Shown here: piece after piece, positions 8,015 through 17,433 of the stretch
Layout: each line of letters begins with the position of its first letter
Position numbering within the stretch: position 1 is the stretch's first letter
Assembly (NCBI GenBank): GCA_019510435.1
Contig: JAEKKJ010000012.1
Coordinates: 62,001 to 126,000 of the forward strand
From: Caulobacterales bacterium
GTDB taxonomy: Bacteria > Pseudomonadota > Alphaproteobacteria > Caulobacterales > Caulobacteraceae
Length of the DNA stretch: 64,000 bases
Reading direction: 5' to 3'
The notes under the pieces: model-generated
Seen by the model: the letters and a program-made list of their open reading frames with translations, nothing else
Database searches by the model: none
Told to the model about the DNA's origin: nothing
Made by a program: the position numbers and the translations under genes

Positions 8015-8707
8015 GTGCGGATCCTGCTTGTTGAAGACGACCCGGACCTGTCGCGACAGCTGAAACAGGCGCTGGGCGACGCCGGCTATGCGGTCGACCA
8101 TGCGCCGGACGGCGAGGAAGCCCAGTTCCTGGGCGAGACTGAACCCTACGACGCCATCATCCTGGACCTGGGCCTGCCCAAGGTGGACGGCGTCTCGGTG
8201 CTGGAGCGCTGGCGGCGCGAGAGCATGGCCACGCCGGTGCTCATCCTCACCGCCCGCGGGGCCTGGAGCGAGAAGGTGGCGGGCTTCGACGCCGGGGCCG
8301 ACGACTACCTCACCAAGCCGTTCCACACCGAGGAGCTGCTGGCCCGGCTGCGCGCCTTGCTGCGCCGTTCGGCCGGCCACGCGACCCCCAATCTCTCCTG
8401 CGGCGGGCTGCGCCTGGACCCCCGCGCCGCGCGCGCCAGCGTCAATGGCGAGCCGCTACGGCTCACCTCGCTGGAATACCGCCTGCTGCACTATCTGATG
8501 ATGCACCAGGGCCGGGTGATCAGCCGCACCGAGCTGGTCGAGCACCTGTACGACCAGGACTTCGACCGCGATTCCAACACCATCGAGGTGTTCATCGGCC
8601 GGGTGCGCAAGAAGATCGGGTCGGACCGGATCGAGACGGTGCGCGGCCTGGGCTACCGGCTGATCTGCCCCGCGGACGAGGTGGACGCCGAGACCGCGCG
8701 CCCGTGA
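8015..8707 (+). CDS. OmpR/PhoP-type response regulator
   Basis: DNA-binding regulator of 230 aa. The receiver domain (1-115) has acidic residues EDD at 7-9, the phosphoacceptor Asp51 in IILDLGLP, Thr79 and the Lys of TKPF. The C-terminal winged helix ends with the usual TVRGLGYRL. It resembles PhoP/FeuP regulators of Alphaproteobacteria. The start is GTG at 8015, opening directly into MRILLVEDD. The partner kinase starts 40 bases downstream. Confidence 0.9.
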   Translation: MRILLVEDDPDLSRQLKQALGDAGYAVDHAPDGEEAQFLGETEPYDAIILDLGLPKVDGVSVLERWRRESMATPVLILTARGAWSEKVAGFDAGADDYLTKPFHTEELLARLRALLRRSAGHATPNLSCGGLRLDPRAARASVNGEPLRLTSLEYRLLHYLMMHQGRVISRTELVEHLYDQDFDRDSNTIEVFIGRVRKKIGSDRIETVRGLGYRLICPADEVDAETARP

Positions 8708-8747
8708 GTCGCTTCCCCATGAGCCGCTTCCCCGCGAGCCGGCGCAG

Positions 8748-10139
8748 GTGAGCCTCCTTCAGGGCCTGCGGCGTCCGTCGCTCGCCCGCCGGCTGGTCCT
8801 GCTGGCCGTCGGCTGGAGCTTCGCGGCCCTGGTGATCACCGCGGTGGTGGTCGGCATCCAGTTCCAGGAGGCGGCCCTGCGCCGCTTCGATGCCGGGCTC
8901 TCGGACCTGATCGACAACCTGATCTCCGGCTCCACGGTGGACGATGGCCAGGTGATCGCCCCGGCGCTCACCGACCAGCGGGCGCTGCGAGCCTATTCCG
9001 GCCGCTACTGGGCCATCGACCAGCCGCTGGCGAACGGTGCGGTGCGCACCCTGGTGCCGTCGCGCTCGCTGTGGGACTCCGAGCTGAAGCTGCCCGCCGA
9101 CCTGCCGGCGCGGCTCAAGGCCAATCCGCGCAAGGCCATCGCCTTCGACGCCCCCGGCCTGCAGCCGGGCGAGCGGCTGCGCGTGGTGGCGCGCTGGGCC
9201 ACCCTGGACACCCACAACCCGCCGCTGATCTTCCTGGCCGCCGAGGACCGCCGGCCGATCGACCGCGAGGTGCGCAACTTCGTCACCGCCACCGCCATCG
9301 CCTTCCTGATCCTGGGCGGCGGCCTGATCGCGGCGGTGATCATCCAGGTGCGGGTGGGCCTTAGGCCCCTGTTCGACCTGCGCCACGAGGTCGCCGACGT
9401 ACGCCGCGGCAAGGCCGAGCGCCTGCAGGCGGAGTATCCGTCCGAGCTGAAGCCCCTGACCGACGAGCTGAACGCCCTGGTGGCGCACAACCAGGAGACC
9501 GTCGAGCGCCAGCGCACCCATGTGGGCAACCTGGCCCACGCCCTGAAGACGCCGATCTCGGTGATGATCACCGAGGCCAGCCAGCGGCCCGGGCCCCTGT
9601 CCGAGGTTGTCACCCGCCAGGCCGAGGTGATGCGCCAGCAGGTGGATCACCACCTGCGCCGCGCCCGCGCCGCCGCCCGCGCCCAGGGCCCCGGCGAGCG
9701 GACCTCGGTGGCCGAGGTGCTGGACGAGCTGGCCCGGACCCTGGAGCGCATCTTCCGCGACAAGGGCGTGGTGATCGACTGGGACGCCCCGGACGACCTC
9801 TGGTTCCTGGGCGAGCGGCAGGACCTGCTGGAGATCGCCGGCAACGCCATGGAGAACGCCGGCAAGTGGGGCAAGGGCCGGATCCGGGTCCGCGCCGAGC
9901 CCGTCAGCGCCGAGCGGTTCCGCCTGACCATCGAGGACGATGGCCCCGGCCTGCCGCCCGACCGGCGCGAAGAGGTGATCCGGCGCGGCGCCAGGCTGGA
10001 CGAGAACGCGCCGGGCTCCGGCCTCGGCCTCTCCATCGTCGACGAACTGGCCCGCGCCTACGGCGGCGACTTGACGCTGGGCGACGCCGCCCTGGGCGGC
10101 CTCTGCGTAGCGGTCCGCCTGCCACGCGCAGCCGCCTGA
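8748..10139 (+). CDS. Sensor histidine kinase (PhoQ/FeuQ-like)
   Basis: Membrane kinase of 463 aa. Transmembrane helices lie at about 12-35 and 178-202, bracketing a periplasmic sensor domain of about 140 residues. A HAMP-like linker follows, then a dimerization helix with phospho-His264 in GNLAHALKTPIS. The catalytic domain has N-box NAMENAGKW, G1 DDGPGLP and G2 GSGLGLSI. The short H-box fits the PhoQ/FeuQ group. It starts with GTG at 8748. Partner of the regulator just upstream. The PepSY protein before the pair may tune the sensor (inference). Confidence 0.88.
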   Translation: MSLLQGLRRPSLARRLVLLAVGWSFAALVITAVVVGIQFQEAALRRFDAGLSDLIDNLISGSTVDDGQVIAPALTDQRALRAYSGRYWAIDQPLANGAVRTLVPSRSLWDSELKLPADLPARLKANPRKAIAFDAPGLQPGERLRVVARWATLDTHNPPLIFLAAEDRRPIDREVRNFVTATAIAFLILGGGLIAAVIIQVRVGLRPLFDLRHEVADVRRGKAERLQAEYPSELKPLTDELNALVAHNQETVERQRTHVGNLAHALKTPISVMITEASQRPGPLSEVVTRQAEVMRQQVDHHLRRARAAARAQGPGERTSVAEVLDELARTLERIFRDKGVVIDWDAPDDLWFLGERQDLLEIAGNAMENAGKWGKGRIRVRAEPVSAERFRLTIEDDGPGLPPDRREEVIRRGARLDENAPGSGLGLSIVDELARAYGGDLTLGDAALGGLCVAVRLPRAAA

Positions 10140-10220
10140 AAAGGTTCAGCTTTGGAAAGCCTTAACCGGCGTGTAGCCATGTTTGGAATCTAACGCCGTT
10201 CCGTCAAAACCAGAGGTTGT

Positions 10221-11594
10221 ATGACGGCGCTTTCGGAGCGCAACATCGAGATCGTCCGGACGCTGGTCTCCGCCGCGCCCGACAAGGTCGTGGGCAGCCT
10301 GCAGCAGGCCCTGGCCGACACCTCGGACGACTCGGCCCTGGGCGGCGTGCGCCGTCTGGTCGAGTGCGAGGTGGCGGACCGCAACCTGCGCAATACGGTG
10401 CTGTCGCCGATCGCCCCGATGTGCGTCGGCGCCGGCGACGACAAGAAGGTGCTGACCTTCCCCTCACGCATCCTGGGCCTCCTGTGGCGCGCCATGGCCG
10501 AGATCGAGCCCGATCGGATGAACGAGGCGCGGGTCGCCGCCAGCGAGCACATGCCCCCGGGCATCATGGCCGACCTGCACGACGCCCTGGTGGTCGCGGC
10601 GGCGGCCGGCCTGCGGTCCCGCGCGACGGCGGACTTCGCGACGGTGGCCGACCTCTGTGACGCGGCGCGGGCGGATGGGGCGCGGCTCCTCGCCGACTGC
10701 CTCGACATCGCCCACATCGTCCGCCGCGCCGCCCAGCGCCTGCCCGAATGGCTGACCCATGCGGGTGGCGAGACCACGGCCGGCGCGCGCCTGGCCTACA
10801 AGGACGCGGTCGAGATCTCCGAGGACGTGGGGCAACGCCTGTTCCAGATGCTGGCCGCCCAGATGGCCGAGCCCTGGATGGTGCTGCGGATCGTGTCGGC
10901 GGTGATGGACAAGCCGCCGGAGCGCTACCTCGCCGATTCCGAGCTCGCGTGGTTTGGCGAGAACCTGATGGCCGACGTGGACGCCGCCCTGAGTGCGCTG
11001 TCGTCGCTGGACGCCGACGCCGGTCCCGCCGCCGGTCGGGCAGCGGCCAGGACCGTCGAGGTGGTGGTGCAGCAGATCCTGGAGATGGAGACCTCCATCG
11101 AACTCACCCGCGAGCACGGCTGGGGCGCGCGGGTGCATAAGCAGCGGGTGAACCTGGCGGCGGTGGTCGAGCGGCGCCTGAAGGACGCCGAGAAGGCGGC
11201 GGTGGAGGCCCTGCCCACGGTCGCCTCGCGCCTGCAGGGTCGCCGCCGGCCGATGCCGCGCCTGACCGAAGCTCCGAATCCGCGCCTGCTGAACCGGGCC
11301 AAGACCCTGCTCGCCTTCTCCTACGAGGTGCGCACGACGGCGAACTACGGCGGCTTCGGCTCCACCCGCTCGCGCCTGGTGGAGAGCCTGCGCGAGCACA
11401 TCGACCACTATGTGGAGGACGTGCTGGACCTGGTGCGCACCGCCGACGCCGGCGATCCGGAGATCGCCGAGGCGTTCCTGGCCGCGGCGGGCGAGTTCGA
11501 GGACCTGTTGCTGGGCGAGAAGGCCGGGGACCTCATCCGCCGCCGGTCGCACGCGGCGCTGCATCCGGAAACCGCCACGCCACCGTCGCGATGA
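10221..11594 (+). CDS. Conserved-looking hypothetical protein, all-helical, 457 aa
   Basis: I do not recognise this protein. It is 457 aa, has no signal peptide and no clear membrane segment, and is rich in Ala, Leu, Arg and Glu, suggesting a largely helical cytoplasmic fold. Segments such as LADCLDIAHIVRRAAQRL and RTVEVVVQQILEMETSIELT look amphipathic. It ends 68 bases before ccmI on the same strand, but without the overlaps seen inside the ccm cluster. Codon use matches its neighbours, so it is almost certainly a real gene. Confidence 0.75.
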   Translation: MTALSERNIEIVRTLVSAAPDKVVGSLQQALADTSDDSALGGVRRLVECEVADRNLRNTVLSPIAPMCVGAGDDKKVLTFPSRILGLLWRAMAEIEPDRMNEARVAASEHMPPGIMADLHDALVVAAAAGLRSRATADFATVADLCDAARADGARLLADCLDIAHIVRRAAQRLPEWLTHAGGETTAGARLAYKDAVEISEDVGQRLFQMLAAQMAEPWMVLRIVSAVMDKPPERYLADSELAWFGENLMADVDAALSALSSLDADAGPAAGRAAARTVEVVVQQILEMETSIELTREHGWGARVHKQRVNLAAVVERRLKDAEKAAVEALPTVASRLQGRRRPMPRLTEAPNPRLLNRAKTLLAFSYEVRTTANYGGFGSTRSRLVESLREHIDHYVEDVLDLVRTADAGDPEIAEAFLAAAGEFEDLLLGEKAGDLIRRRSHAALHPETATPPSR

Positions 11595-11661
11595 GCCAGC
11601 CCTTCGGGGCGCTGAAGAGTCTCACTCGCGCGCCGCCGAGGTTTCCGCTACACGCGCGGCC

Positions 11662-12738
11662 ATGTTGCTCTTCTGGGTCGTGGCCGGGCTGCTTGCCGCC
11701 GCTGCGGCGGGCCTGATCCTGATACGCGCCGCCGGGGCCGCCGGCCTGGCCGACTCCGACGATCCCGCCCTCAGCCTCTATCGCCGCCAGCTCAGCGAGC
11801 TGGACGACCTGGCCGATCGCGGCCTGTTGGGCGAGACCGAGAAGCGCAGCGCCCACGCCGAGGCCGCCCGCCGCCTGCTCGCCGCCACCGAGTCGGCGCC
11901 GGCGCCTTGGCGCAGCGACGCCGGATCCCGCGGCCTGGTGCTGCTGGCCGCCCTGGCGGTCCCGGTCCTGGCCCTGCTGCTCTACCTCAAGGTGGGCGCG
12001 GTCGGGACGCCCGACCAGCCCTACGCCCAGCGCCTGGCCGGCTGGCAGCGGGCCGACCTGCGAACGCTGTCGGCGCCCGAGATCGCCGCGGTGTTGCGCA
12101 AGGCCACCAGCGAACGGCCGACCGAGGCCGAGGGCTTCCGCCTGCTGGGCCTGGCCGAGAGCGCCTCGCAGAACCCCATCGCCGCCATTCGCGCGTTCAA
12201 GCGCGCCGCCGCCCTGGCGCCGGACCGCGTGGACCTCTGGCAGCTGCTGGGCGAGGCCCAGGTGGCCGCCGCCGGGGGCAAGGTGGATGCCGACGCCCAG
12301 GCGACCTTCCGGCGGCTGCTGGCGCTGCAGCCCGGCGAGCCAGCCGCCCGCTTCTTCCTGGCCCGCGCCAAGGCCGCCGCCGGCGACCGGGCGGCCGCCC
12401 AGGCCGACCTCGGCAGCCTCCTCGCCGACCTACCCGCCAGCGACCAGCGCCGCGGCGCCGTGCAGGAGGAACTGGCCCGCCTCGAGAACAAGCCCAACCT
12501 GGGCGCCGATCCGCAGCAGATGGCGATGATCCGTGGCATGGTCGCGGGCCTGGCCGCGCGGCTGGACGCCAATCCGGACGATCCCGACGGCTGGGTGCGC
12601 CTGGTGCGCGCTTATGCGGTGCTGGGCGAGACCGCCAAGCGCGACGCGGCCTATGCCAGCGCCCGCGCCCGCTACGCAGCCAAGCCAGCCGTGCTGGACC
12701 AGCTGGACCAGGCGGCACGGGCGGAGACCATGAGATGA
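11662..12738 (+). CDS. ccmI: Cytochrome c maturation protein CcmI (CycH)
   Basis: Membrane protein of 358 aa that delivers apocytochrome c to the haem-ligation complex in the periplasm. Two N-terminal membrane helices (about 1-25 and 90-110) bracket a cytoplasmic loop with SLYRRQLSELDDLADRGLL, the usual CcmI leucine-zipper-like segment. The rest is a periplasmic TPR region. The frame is open further upstream, but ATG 11662 opens directly into the first membrane helix. It begins the ccmI-ccmE-ccmF-ccmH cluster; ccmE starts 13 bases later. Confidence 0.9.
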   Translation: MLLFWVVAGLLAAAAAGLILIRAAGAAGLADSDDPALSLYRRQLSELDDLADRGLLGETEKRSAHAEAARRLLAATESAPAPWRSDAGSRGLVLLAALAVPVLALLLYLKVGAVGTPDQPYAQRLAGWQRADLRTLSAPEIAAVLRKATSERPTEAEGFRLLGLAESASQNPIAAIRAFKRAAALAPDRVDLWQLLGEAQVAAAGGKVDADAQATFRRLLALQPGEPAARFFLARAKAAAGDRAAAQADLGSLLADLPASDQRRGAVQEELARLENKPNLGADPQQMAMIRGMVAGLAARLDANPDDPDGWVRLVRAYAVLGETAKRDAAYASARARYAAKPAVLDQLDQAARAETMR

Positions 12739-12751
12739 GGGGGGCTGTGCG

Positions 12752-13255
12752 ATGACCAGCTGGCTGCCGAAATCCCGCAAGGCGCGCACGCGCCTCCTGC
12801 TGCTGGCGGCGATCGCCCCGGTGGTGGCGCTGGCCGTGGGGCTGTCGCTGTGGGGCATGCGCGACTCGATCTCGTTCTTCTACACCCCGTCCCAGGCCGC
12901 GGCCGCCCATCCGCCGGCTGGCCGCGCGATCCAGCTGGGCGGGCTGGTGGCGGTGGGCTCGGTCGTCAAACATCCCGACGGGCAGGTGGAGTTCACGGTC
13001 CGCGACAAGATCTCGGCCGACAAGGTGGTCTTCCAGGGCGACCTGCCGGACCTCTTCCGCGAGGGCCAGGGCGTGGTCGCCGAGGGCGCCTATCGCCCCG
13101 ACGGCGTGTTCGAGGCCAAGCGAGTCCTGGCCAAGCACGACGAGAAGTACATGCCCAAGGAAGTCGCCGACGCGCTGAAGAAGCAGGGCGAGTGGCGGGG
13201 CGACGGCCAGGCGCCGGCCTATGGCGCTCCCGCCGCAGCCGGCGGCCCCACATGA
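12752..13255 (+). CDS. ccmE: Haem chaperone CcmE (CycJ)
   Basis: Periplasmic haem carrier of 167 aa anchored by one N-terminal helix (about 14-35). An OB-fold domain follows. Haem binds covalently to His129 in LAKHDEKYMP, with the downstream Tyr also conserved. Length and motif fit CcmE exactly. Its TGA overlaps the ATG of ccmF (ATGA), so the pair is translationally coupled. Confidence 0.95.
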   Translation: MTSWLPKSRKARTRLLLLAAIAPVVALAVGLSLWGMRDSISFFYTPSQAAAAHPPAGRAIQLGGLVAVGSVVKHPDGQVEFTVRDKISADKVVFQGDLPDLFREGQGVVAEGAYRPDGVFEAKRVLAKHDEKYMPKEVADALKKQGEWRGDGQAPAYGAPAAAGGPT

Positions 13256-15234
13256 TCGCCGAACTCGGCGCCTACGCCTTGATCCTGGCGCTGGCGCTCT
13301 CGATCGCCCAGACGGTGCTGTCCGGGCTCGGCCGCGCGCGGCGCTCGGCCACCCTGGCCGGGGCCGGGGAGGGCGCGGCGCTGGGCGCGTTCGTGGCGGT
13401 GGCCACGGCCTTCGCGGCCCTGATGCACGGCTTCGTGGTCTCCGACTTCTCCATCGCCAACGTGGCCGCCAACTCGCACACCGAGAAGCCGCTGCTCTAT
13501 CGGGTGGCCGGGACCTGGGGCAGCCACGAGGGCTCGATGCTGCTGTGGTGCCTGGCGCTCACCGGGTTCGGCGCCGCCCTGGCCGGCTTCGGCCGCAGCC
13601 TGCCGCGCGGCATCCGCGCGCTCAGCGTCGCCACCCAGGGGTTCCTCGGGACGGTGTTCCTGGCCTACACCACCTTCGCCTCCAACCCGCTGGTGCGCCT
13701 GGCCCAGCCGCCGGTGGAGGGCCGCTCCCTCAACCCGCTGCTGCAGGACCCGGCGCTGGCCGTGCACCCGCCGTTCCTCTACGCGGGCTATGTCGGCATG
13801 TCGGTGGTGTTCTCGCTTGCCGTCGCGGCGCTGATCGAGGGGCGGATCGATGCGGCCTGGTCGCGCTGGGTCCGACCCTGGGCCCTGGCGGCCTGGAGCC
13901 TGCTCACCGTCGGCATCACCCTGGGCTCGTTCTGGGCCTATTACGAGCTGGGCTGGGGCGGCTGGTGGTTCTGGGACCCGGTGGAGAACGCCAGCTTCAT
14001 GCCCTGGCTGGTGGCCGCGGCCCTGCTGCACTCGGCCATCGTCACCGAAAAGCGCGGCGCGCTGGCGGGCTGGACGGTGTTCCTGGCGCTGGCGGCCTTC
14101 ACCTTCTCCATGCTGGGCGCCTTCCTGGTGCGCTCGGGCGTCCTGACCTCGGTGCACGCCTTCGCGGTGGATCCCACCCGAGGGGTCCTGCTGCTGATCA
14201 TCCTGGGGCTGACCGCCGGGCTAGGCTTTGCCCTCTTCGCCTGGCGCGCGCCGACGCTCGCCCAGGGGGGTGTCTTCGCTGCCGTCAGCCGCGAGAGCGC
14301 CCTGGTGCTCAACAACATCCTCTTGGCGGCCGCCACCGCGACGGTGCTGCTGGGCACGCTCTATCCGCTGATCCGCGAGGCCATGACCGGGGAGTCGATC
14401 TCGGTGGGCCCGCCCTACTTCAACCTGACCTTCACACCGCTGGTCGTGGCGCTGCTGCTACTGCTGCCGCTGGGCCCGCTGCTGGCCTGGAAGCGGGGGG
14501 ACGCCAAGGCCGCCCTGCAGCGGCTGTGGATCGCCCTGCTGGTGGCCGCGGTCGCCAGCCTGACCACCCTGACCCTGGTGAGCCCCAAGAAGGCATTCGG
14601 CGTCCTGGGCGTGGCGCTGGGCGGCTGGCTGATCGCCGGGGCCCTGGCCGAGCTGATCGAACGCACCCGCGCCTTCCGCGTCCCGGCGGCGGAGACCTGG
14701 CGGCGGCTCACCGGCCTGCCGCGCGGCGCCTGGGGCATGACCCTGGCCCACCTCGGCCTCGGCGTCTTCGTCATGGGCGCGGTGTTCGAGACCTCCTGGC
14801 GCATCGAGGCGGCGGAGGCCCTGCCGGTGGGCGGCAGCCTGAATGTCGGCGCCTATCACCTGAGCCTCGACGACGTGCGCCCCGTGGCCGGGCCGAACTA
14901 CGACGCCGACCGTGCGACCCTGACCGTCACCCGCGGCGGCCAGCCGGTCTGCGTCTCGCACCCCGAGCGGCGGCTCTACACCCAGGGCGGTCAGACGACC
15001 TCCGAGGTCGGGCTCTGCTACCGCGGTCCCTCGCACCTTTACCTGGTGCTGGGCGAGCGGCGGGATCGGGCGGACGGGCCGCCGACCTTCCTGGTCCGCG
15101 CCTACTGGAACCCCTGGGCCACCCTGATCTTCCTGGGGCCGGTGATCATGGGCCTGGGCGGGGTCATCTCGCTCTCCGACCGGCGGCTGCGCCTGGGCGT
15201 GGCGCGCCGCAAGACCCAGCCGGAGGCCGCATGA
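13252..15234 (+). CDS. ccmF: Haem lyase subunit CcmF (CycK)
   Basis: Polytopic membrane protein of 660 aa that transfers haem from CcmE to apocytochrome c. It carries the tryptophan-rich WWD motif GWGGWWFWDPVENASFMPWL, about 14 hydrophobic segments, and a large periplasmic domain near the C-terminus. The ATG at 13252 overlaps the ccmE stop; the longer open frame upstream is a shadow in ccmE. Its own stop overlaps the ATG of ccmH. Confidence 0.95.
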   Translation: MIAELGAYALILALALSIAQTVLSGLGRARRSATLAGAGEGAALGAFVAVATAFAALMHGFVVSDFSIANVAANSHTEKPLLYRVAGTWGSHEGSMLLWCLALTGFGAALAGFGRSLPRGIRALSVATQGFLGTVFLAYTTFASNPLVRLAQPPVEGRSLNPLLQDPALAVHPPFLYAGYVGMSVVFSLAVAALIEGRIDAAWSRWVRPWALAAWSLLTVGITLGSFWAYYELGWGGWWFWDPVENASFMPWLVAAALLHSAIVTEKRGALAGWTVFLALAAFTFSMLGAFLVRSGVLTSVHAFAVDPTRGVLLLIILGLTAGLGFALFAWRAPTLAQGGVFAAVSRESALVLNNILLAAATATVLLGTLYPLIREAMTGESISVGPPYFNLTFTPLVVALLLLLPLGPLLAWKRGDAKAALQRLWIALLVAAVASLTTLTLVSPKKAFGVLGVALGGWLIAGALAELIERTRAFRVPAAETWRRLTGLPRGAWGMTLAHLGLGVFVMGAVFETSWRIEAAEALPVGGSLNVGAYHLSLDDVRPVAGPNYDADRATLTVTRGGQPVCVSHPERRLYTQGGQTTSEVGLCYRGPSHLYLVLGERRDRADGPPTFLVRAYWNPWATLIFLGPVIMGLGGVISLSDRRLRLGVARRKTQPEAA

Positions 15235-15683
15235 GGCTGCGTGCGGGCCTGGCGGCGCTGGCCGGGGTGCTCTGCATCGCCGCCGCCTCGGACCCGGCCG
15301 ACCGCCTGCCTGACCCGGCCCAGGAGGCCCGTGCGCGGGCGATCTTCCGCGAAGTCCGCTGCCTGGTCTGCCAGAACGAGTCCATCGACGACAGCGAGGC
15401 GGACCTGGCGCGCGACCTGCGCCAGATCGTCCGCGAGCAGGTCAAGGCCGGGCGCAGCGAGGGGCAGATCAAGCGCTTCCTCACCGACCGCTACGGCGAG
15501 TTCGTGCTGCTGACGCCCAGCTTCTCCCTGGGCAACCTGGCGCTCTGGATCGGCCCGTTCCTGGTGGTGTTGGCCGGCGGCGGCCTGCTCTTTGCGCGCC
15601 TGCGGAACCGCGCGCCCGATACCGAGCTTTCCGCAGAAGAGGCCGAGCGCCTCGAGCATCTCGGCAAAGGCGAAACACCCTGA
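15231..15683 (+). CDS. ccmH: Thiol oxidoreductase CcmH (CycL)
   Basis: Periplasmic thiol-reducing subunit of the haem lyase complex, 150 aa. It has a signal peptide, the active-site pair Cys44-Cys47 in VRCLVCQNESI, and one C-terminal membrane helix (about 100-120). It is the short form without a TPR domain, which fits the separate ccmI gene upstream. ccmG (dsbE), which often sits between ccmF and ccmH, is absent from this cluster. Confidence 0.94.
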   Translation: MRLRAGLAALAGVLCIAAASDPADRLPDPAQEARARAIFREVRCLVCQNESIDDSEADLARDLRQIVREQVKAGRSEGQIKRFLTDRYGEFVLLTPSFSLGNLALWIGPFLVVLAGGGLLFARLRNRAPDTELSAEEAERLEHLGKGETP

Positions 15684-15832
15684 CACCATTGCGCCCAAGA
15701 TCGGACGCGAAGATGCGCCTAGGGTGTCCTAAACGTAACTTGAGGGGCGTTGCACTTCGGTGCATCCGACCTAGGTTGTTAAGGCGCGGTCCCTAATCCT
15801 CAGACCGGACGCGCGCAGGGAAACAAAGGCTG

Positions 15833-17404
15833 ATGACTTCCAAGAAGACCGGTTACCTCCTGGGCGCCGTGGCTGGCGCTGGCGTGATGGCGGCGGCCGT
15901 CGCGGGCGCAGGGATGCGCCTGCCCGCCGCCCACGCAGGCGAGCCGCTGGGCCTGATCAAGGCGTCCACTGCGCCGATCTTCGCGCCGCCGCCCGGCGCG
16001 CCCATGTCCTTCGCCGACATCTTCGAGCGGGTGTCGCCCGCGGTGGTGTCGATCAACGTCACCAGCCGGGTCGATCCCGAGACGCTGCGCCAGATCCCCG
16101 GCTTCGGCGGCCTGCCGTTCGGCATCGTGCCCAAGGGCGGCGACGATGACGACGACAACAGCGCCCCGCAGGGCGGCCGCACGCCCAAGGGCCAGCCGAA
16201 GCTTCCGACCCAGCAGTCGGCGGGTTCCGGCTTCTTCATCTCGCCCGACGGCTACATCGTCACCAACAACCACGTGGTCGAGAACGCCGAGACCATCAAG
16301 GTGGTCATGAAGGACGAGACCGAGCTCGACGCCGAGGTGGTGGGCCGCGACGAGGCCACCGACCTGGCGGTGATCCGGGTGAAGGGCAAGAAGGGTCCGT
16401 TCCCGTTCGTGAACTTCGAGAACGCGGGCAAGCCGCGGGTCGGCGACTGGGTGATCACGGTGGGCAACCCGTTCGGCCTGGGCGGCACCGCCACGGCCGG
16501 CATCGTCTCCGCCTATGGCCGCGACATCGGCGAGACCTTCGTCGACTACATCCAGATCGATGCGCCCATCAACCGCGGCAACTCCGGCGGCCCGACGTTT
16601 GACGTCTATGGCCGGGTGATCGGCGTCAACACCGCGATCTTCTCGCCGTCCGGCGGCTCGGTGGGCATCGGCTTCGCGATCCCGGCCGAGGTGGCCGACA
16701 ACGTCACCAAGCAGCTGATCAACGGCGGCAAGATCGAGCGTGGCTACATCGGCGCCACCATCCAGAACTTCACCTCCGAAATGGCCGAGGCCGCCGGCAT
16801 GGGCGACCAGAAGGGCGCCATCGTCGCCGACCTGACGCCGGGCGGACCGTCCCAGAAGGCTGGCCTGCAGATCGGGGACGTGGTCACCTCGGTGAACGGG
16901 TCCACCATCAAGAGCTCCTCGGAGCTGACCCGCCAGGTGGCCCGCGTCCACGCTGGCGAGGTGCTGCACCTCAGCATCATCCGCGACGGCAAGCCCCGCA
17001 GCGTGGACGTCCGCTCCGGCGTGCGTCCCTCCGAGCGCGAGCTGGCGGCCAACGACAACAGCGGCGGGCCCAAGGCCACGCCGGGCGCGCCGGGCGCCGG
17101 CGCCCATGCGCCGGTCCTCGGCATGTCGCTGGGCCCGCTGGACGAGGGCAGCCGCAACCGCCTCAACCTGCCGCCCGAGGTGCGCGGCGCCCTGGTGGAG
17201 AACGTCGACCAGTCGTCGGACGCCGGGACCAAGGGCCTGCGCCGCGGCGACGTGATCACCCGCGCCAACGACCGCGCGGTGGCCGTCCCGGCCGACCTCG
17301 CCGCGGTGGTGGACGCCGCCAAGAAGGCGGGCCGGACCAGCGTGCTGCTGGGCGTCTACCGCAACGGCCGCACCGCCTTCCTGCCGATCAAGGTTTCGGG
17401 GTAG
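15833..17404 (+). CDS. degP: Periplasmic serine protease of the DegP/HtrA (Do) family
   Basis: Secreted protease/chaperone of 523 aa that degrades misfolded envelope proteins. It has an N-terminal signal/anchor segment (about 8-35) and a trypsin-like domain with catalytic triad His147 (TNNHVV), Asp177 (ATDLAV) and Ser251 (NRGNSGGP). Two PDZ domains follow (about 295-385 and 435-520). An acidic Asp run and a Pro/Gly-rich loop precede the His strand. The ccm-degP-regulator order is also known from rhizobial cycHJKL-degP regions. A short TGCAC-TTCG-GTGCA hairpin lies upstream at about 15750. Confidence 0.92.
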   Translation: MTSKKTGYLLGAVAGAGVMAAAVAGAGMRLPAAHAGEPLGLIKASTAPIFAPPPGAPMSFADIFERVSPAVVSINVTSRVDPETLRQIPGFGGLPFGIVPKGGDDDDDNSAPQGGRTPKGQPKLPTQQSAGSGFFISPDGYIVTNNHVVENAETIKVVMKDETELDAEVVGRDEATDLAVIRVKGKKGPFPFVNFENAGKPRVGDWVITVGNPFGLGGTATAGIVSAYGRDIGETFVDYIQIDAPINRGNSGGPTFDVYGRVIGVNTAIFSPSGGSVGIGFAIPAEVADNVTKQLINGGKIERGYIGATIQNFTSEMAEAAGMGDQKGAIVADLTPGGPSQKAGLQIGDVVTSVNGSTIKSSSELTRQVARVHAGEVLHLSIIRDGKPRSVDVRSGVRPSERELAANDNSGGPKATPGAPGAGAHAPVLGMSLGPLDEGSRNRLNLPPEVRGALVENVDQSSDAGTKGLRRGDVITRANDRAVAVPADLAAVVDAAKKAGRTSVLLGVYRNGRTAFLPIKVSG

Positions 17405-17433
17405 TTTCCGAACCTTAGCGGGGCGGGAATCAC

